Shown in pieces: positions 16,201 to 17,309 of a stretch of 17,309 nt of DNA. The stretch comes from Candidatus Bathyarchaeota archaeon (lineage in GTDB: Archaea > Thermoproteota > Bathyarchaeia > TCS64): NCBI GenBank assembly GCA_016934355.1, contig JAFGTA010000022.1, forward strand, positions 1 through 17,309, written 5' to 3'. Made by a program: the position numbers and the translations under genes. The first letter of the stretch is position 1, and each line of letters begins with the position of its first letter. The notes below the pieces were generated by a model that ran no database searches, had not been told where the DNA came from, and was given only the letters and a program-made list of their open reading frames with translations.

Positions 16201-17046
16201 ATTCTGAATAGCACTAGATACGGCTACAAGATCATCAAAAGTAGGTACTAGTATCAATGGATTTCTAGAATATACCAGTCGATTCCATGTAATCTTATCT
16301 CGAACTATAATTGTTTGACTAAGTTTATTCAAAGTATCATCTTCAGAAGTCTTTTGAATTAAAGCGGCTATTAACGCAATACTTTCTTGTTGTGTGTTAG
16401 TTTTTATAGCGATCGTAGATTGTTGTGCTATCTTTTCTGTGAATTCCAATAAGATTGATTCTCTTCCAGCAAGAAGTAAATTTGGTGTTAAGTTTGGATC
16501 TGTCGCGTGTGAAAGTTCATTCCAATATCTACCCAAGTCTACTGCGTTTTCGGAATATTTCCCTAAAATAATTGAAATCCAAATATGGTCTGCTGGCGAA
16601 GTTTCTAACCAGTCAATTAGATTATCAACATCAATTGCTCGTACATCTTTCCAGAAATTATCCATCTTCTTTTCTTGAACCCATTTTTCTTTTCCCGACC
16701 ATCTTCGCGATGTGACACACATGTATGTAACATCTGATGGGGTTTCTCCAAGTGGATTTCCTTTCCTTTTTTCATAATCTAAATTCGCTTTAGTTGTTAC
16801 ACTACTTTGTGTACTAATCTCCCAAACAGATTTTCCATCCGCAACAAATTCGTTTCCCGTTGTTACCTCAACAATTCCATCAAATCCAGGTACTTGAATC
16901 CCTTCTTCTGATCGAAACTCTATTTTACTAATCCCTTTAGTAGTACTTCTTATTAATTTTCGAATAATTTTAGGTAATAATCCTTGAAACTCTCTCTTAT
17001 CTGAATTATAAATCAAATCAGTTGCATTAATGTACATAAAGGTCAC
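13285..17046 (-). CDS. Large putative defence-type protein: PD-(D/E)xK-like N-terminus, NTPase-like middle region, helical C-terminus
   Basis: 1253 residues, A+T-rich codons unlike all neighbours. Residues about 20-160 look nuclease-like: Glu43 and Glu47 in KIEFRSEEG, Asp56 in PGFDGIVE, Glu76 in SVWEIST, then Lys86 in KANLDYEKRK. This follows the D...ExS/T order of PD-(D/E)xK folds with a shifted lysine. Residues about 185-345 resemble the start of a STAND-type NTPase (LLAGRESILLEFTEK, then IILVRD-like and LILVPTFDDL strands, then GHIVILPKG). No GxxxxGK Walker A is present. From about 360 to the end it is almost purely helical, suggesting ARM/TPR-like repeats for binding. I recall large uncharacterised bacterial proteins with a similar N-terminus but cannot name a family. 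An antiphage role is inferred from architecture and island context. Start: GTG 17046 fits the TATA box; ATG 17037 is the alternative. Confidence 0.8.
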   Translation of the reverse strand: MTFMYINATDLIYNSDKREFQGLLPKIIRKLIRSTTKGISKIEFRSEEGIQVPGFDGIVEVTTGNEFVADGKSVWEISTQSSVTTKANLDYEKRKGNPLGETPSDVTYMCVTSRRWSGKEKWVQEKKMDNFWKDVRAIDVDNLIDWLETSPADHIWISIILGKYSENAVDLGRYWNELSHATDPNLTPNLLLAGRESILLEFTEKIAQQSTIAIKTNTQQESIALIAALIQKTSEDDTLNKLSQTIIVRDKITWNRLVYSRNPLILVPTFDDLVAVSSAIQNGHIVILPKGKNDASIENEINVPELSVQKTSDILKSLGVPINDASSLAILAKRDFIAFRRAVSIIKEKWAPKGLSTDGHELVPLLLLGSWDESYQGDQEIVRKIAQEEYTEYLQSINQILNKPGTIVNRFGNFIQTSERSQILSQSLDIINKGKASIFRDLVAEVLGTADPKYDLPIEQQWMAVAHGAIPKYSGLLRQNITETLAILSVNSETMPYIGTFSTNTFVSSALERVYKKILGDGKCWASIWNILPLLAEADPDLFLKALDNELKINQEMIKSLFIDFSDPTFTTSPHVGLVWALETLSWNVDYLSYSTSLLVKLAELDPDGNTTTRPINSLESIYNIIFPQTDASIEQRFDIIDLMIESNPDIAWKLLIKISPDKVSRFISTTKKPKWRKWTQEEILGASSEDIRKGINSTIYRLLNLANNEHRIAQLLNIISNIPESEYELVLDFLEKIDKGSFENSVIIWNKLREFISRHREFPDAKWSLKEEKLSRLEKIYYKFEPDELRLKYSWLFSETASLIDGVQRGRQEYFDLLNELRVEGLSNIYKNEGFESILSLIDEVDSPRTIGFSLSQINLTEEELTTLLVDYLGSGSNQKLDFINRYLYGVSTISSKEELYSLFESSKKGLSQIQQGHLLTILPLETDSWSYIQKQGLEIEREYWHRVNAFAIQDHLEAVKKLIEFDKPNTAIELLAFRLKPEFPFDSNIALEALEKGLKIPIEYDMPLPSFSYHASSLFSRLENTSGIDLIRLAQLEWQYLPVISRHKESDTFLHHELTRNPQLFAEILTLVYKAKDEERHELSDTDEERAFRAHRLLSSWKSIPGSTTEGVDENVLFEWIAKARHINETNKRVEIGDQEIGTMLSNSPPDNNGNWPHPSVCQVIEKLANENIEIGFEIGLFNNRGVISKGPLEGGEKENEIAEFYSKNAQFYRDKYPRTSATLRKISDQYREYAKQEDRELDKRFFTHYL

Positions 17047-17070
17047 TCATCCCAGTTATTCTTTACGTAA

Positions 17071-17079
17071 ATTTATAAG
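17071..17079 (-). promoter_or_regulatory. TATA-like box of the island gene
   Basis: CTTATAAAT on the minus strand, centred about 29 bases above GTG 17046. The archaeal-type promoter suggests the acquired gene can be transcribed in this host and came from another archaeon or has adapted. Confidence 0.5.
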
Positions 17080-17170
17080 TTAGGATGATTCGGCAAATAT
17101 TACGGTTCATTATAGTCTTCAAGATGTCTAAAAAAAGGAATACGTTGACGATTTTTTCGTTTAAAACAAA

Positions 17171-17187
17171 AGAACACTACATGTTCT
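17171..17187. promoter_or_regulatory. 17-bp inverted repeat upstream of the island gene
   Basis: AGAACA, five bases, TGTTCT: a perfect dyad of the size bound by small dimeric regulators, about 125-140 bases upstream of the island gene start. Confidence 0.25.
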
Positions 17188-17218
17188 AGTGATCAAGTAG
17201 ATATCCAAGCGTTTAGGG

Positions 17219-17255
17219 ATTATTACTCTGAAATTAACACTATTTTAGTAATAAT
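17219..17255. repeat. Nine-base inverted repeat between island gene and right border
   Basis: ATTATTACT (17219-17227) and AGTAATAAT (17247-17255) pair perfectly across 19 bases. It may form a hairpin behind the regulator gene at the right edge or be an operator. Confidence 0.35.
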
Positions 17256-17279
17256 TAAGGTACGCTTCTTCTCTCATAC

Positions 17280-17309
17280 TTACTCGATGAGGCGGTAGCT
17301 GTGGCCGTC
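17280..17309 (-). CDS. 3' end of a winged-helix regulator gene, running out of the window
   Basis: Nine codons (DGHSYRLIE) and a TAA stop are visible, reading in from the right edge. They match the end of the fragment at 12894-13028 exactly apart from the stop codon. The gene beyond the edge is predicted to be the full-length regulator, but only this end can be seen. Confidence 0.5.
   Translation of the reverse strand, partial: DGHSYRLIE
17281..17309. repeat. Right copy of the direct repeat bracketing the island
   Basis: All 29 visible bases equal 12895-12923 in the same orientation, including silent codon positions. The window ends inside the repeat, so its full length is not known. Confidence 0.9.

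Larger units (their letters stand above)
13029..17280. mobile_element. Candidate horizontally acquired single-gene island
   Basis: G+C drops from about two thirds in host genes to about one third here (17/60 at 14281-14340 against 40/60 at 8041-8100). The segment is framed by a direct repeat of at least 29 bp made of the 3' end of a winged-helix gene. It carries one large gene and no visible integrase, transposase or terminal inverted repeats. The left limit is set by the loss of the host reading frame near 13028; the right limit by the start of the second repeat. Mechanism is unknown. Integration into a gene end with restoration of the gene, or duplication plus insertion, would both fit. Confidence 0.5.

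Noticed and set aside
17047..17280. Small gene between the island gene and the right repeat (ATG at 17277)
   Set aside because: The frame is only 10 codons long and has no supporting signals.
1..17309. CRISPR array, tRNA or rRNA gene
   Set aside because: No regularly spaced repeats and no cloverleaf or rRNA-like stretch were seen in either strand; the only long direct repeat is the pair bracketing the island.

Overview
The window is archaeal DNA. Most genes start 0-5 bases downstream of where transcription should begin, about 25 bases after an A/T-rich TATA-like box, with no clear Shine-Dalgarno site. Termination seems to use runs of T. One surface protein ends in an archaeal-type C-terminal anchor. 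The host part is G+C-rich (40 of 60 bases at 8041-8100) and uses many AGG/CGG arginine and CTC/CTG leucine codons. Lineage is not fixed by the sequence; a TACK or Asgard-type archaeon living on peptides would fit, but that is inference.

Left part (1-5624): two paralogous S9 prolyl-oligopeptidase-type serine peptidases, both on the minus strand. The first is cut by the window edge and lacks its C-terminal end. Between them lie an amidase-signature enzyme (plus strand) and a small two-helix membrane protein (minus strand), which overlap tail to tail. Middle part (5996-11288): a large M14-type zinc carboxypeptidase without signal peptide, a class I/II PLP aminotransferase and a tartrate-dehydrogenase-like beta-decarboxylating dehydrogenase, all on the plus strand. 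Each has its own promoter-like box and T-tract terminators follow the first two. Together these genes suggest breakdown of peptides to amino acids and then to 2-oxo acids; the dehydrogenase's link to this is unproven. At 11281-12846, overlapping the dehydrogenase tail to tail, is a secreted, C-terminally anchored surface protein.

Right part (12894-17309): composition changes abruptly to A+T-rich (17 of 60 G+C at 14281-14340). A 1253-residue protein fills this part. It has an N-terminal PD-(D/E)xK-like nuclease region, a middle region resembling a P-loop NTPase module without a Walker A motif, and a long helical C-terminal part. This architecture resembles defence-type proteins. The segment is bracketed by a perfect direct repeat of at least 29 bases (12895-12923 and 17281-17309). 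The repeat is the 3' end of a winged-helix regulator gene. The left copy is a 44-codon 3' fragment; the right copy runs out of the window and may be the intact gene. The simplest reading is a foreign single-gene island inserted at the 3' end of a regulator gene that once lay directly upstream of the surface-protein gene. No integrase or transposase is visible.
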